A stretch of 42,475 bases of DNA from Gemmatimonadaceae bacterium (lineage in GTDB: Bacteria; Latescibacterota; UBA2968; UBA8231). The stretch lies in assembly GCA_002726335.1 (NCBI GenBank), contig PBSR01000228.1, forward strand, positions 1 to 42,475. Direction: 5' to 3'. The notes beneath the pieces were generated by a model. It saw nothing but the letters and a program-made list of their open reading frames with translations. It had not been told where the DNA came from and made no database searches. A program made the translations under genes and the position numbers. Numbering within the stretch: the first letter of the stretch is position 1; each line of letters opens with the position of its first letter. This document shows positions 41,310 through 42,475 of this stretch, in pieces.

Positions 41310-42475
<1,166 letters not shown>

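Overview
The window is GC-rich (roughly 63-65% by eye), almost wholly coding DNA from a Gram-negative (diderm) bacterium. Signal peptides, lipoboxes and outer-membrane barrels dominate. There are no rRNA, tRNA, IS elements, phage genes or CRISPR arrays. The mix of ASPIC/UnbV-FG-GAP proteins, a PorV-like barrel, FlgD-type C-terminal domains, a two-component-propeller sensor, an enolase-superfamily enzyme and a ceramidase-like hydrolase suggests an uncultured member of the FCB group or a neighbouring phylum (a Latescibacterota-like genome would fit). That placement is inference, since no marker gene is present.

Layout. (1) 37-4351, minus: three overlapping genes for secreted beta-propeller proteins: a TPR-FG-GAP-ASPIC fusion, a CRTAC1-type protein, and a small lipoprotein that appears to join a HEAT-like segment to an isolated ASPIC-like tail. 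(2) 4433-5668, minus: a secreted CBM9-like protein with its own promoter and a terminator-like hairpin. (3) 5741-24941, minus: a tight run of twelve genes: discoidin/FlgD-domain protein, PorV-like barrel, two tandem ~920-residue barrels, a 1079-residue TPR protein, ExbB, ExbD, an FGE-sulfatase-fold lipoprotein, a second ExbD, a TonB-like DUF4159 protein, a third large barrel and a lipoprotein. Most junctions overlap or are separated by only a few bases. (4) 25119-27937, plus: a lipoprotein of unknown function with a damaged or unusual 5' end, then another CRTAC1-type protein. (5) 27956-29341, minus: a lipoprotein of receptor-L-type repeats. (6) 29372-39788, plus: an enolase-superfamily enzyme, a TPR protein, an FG-GAP-ASPIC-beta-helix protein, a propeller sensor with a degenerate PP2C domain, a VOC protein and an SRPBCC-like protein. 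(7) 39643-42475, minus: a ceramidase-like hydrolase and a myo-inositol-1-phosphate synthase cut by the window edge.

The best candidate for an undescribed system is region 3. It combines a proton-motive-force motor (ExbB plus two different ExbDs), a candidate energy transducer (TonB-like DUF4159), a GldJ/GldK-type lipoprotein fold, a PorV-like protein, a periplasmic TPR scaffold and three paralogous barrels. Each barrel carries three EF-hand/TSP3-like acidic loops and a shared YPYYKDERG motif in its middle. It resembles parts of both type IX secretion and TonB systems and is neither in its canonical form.
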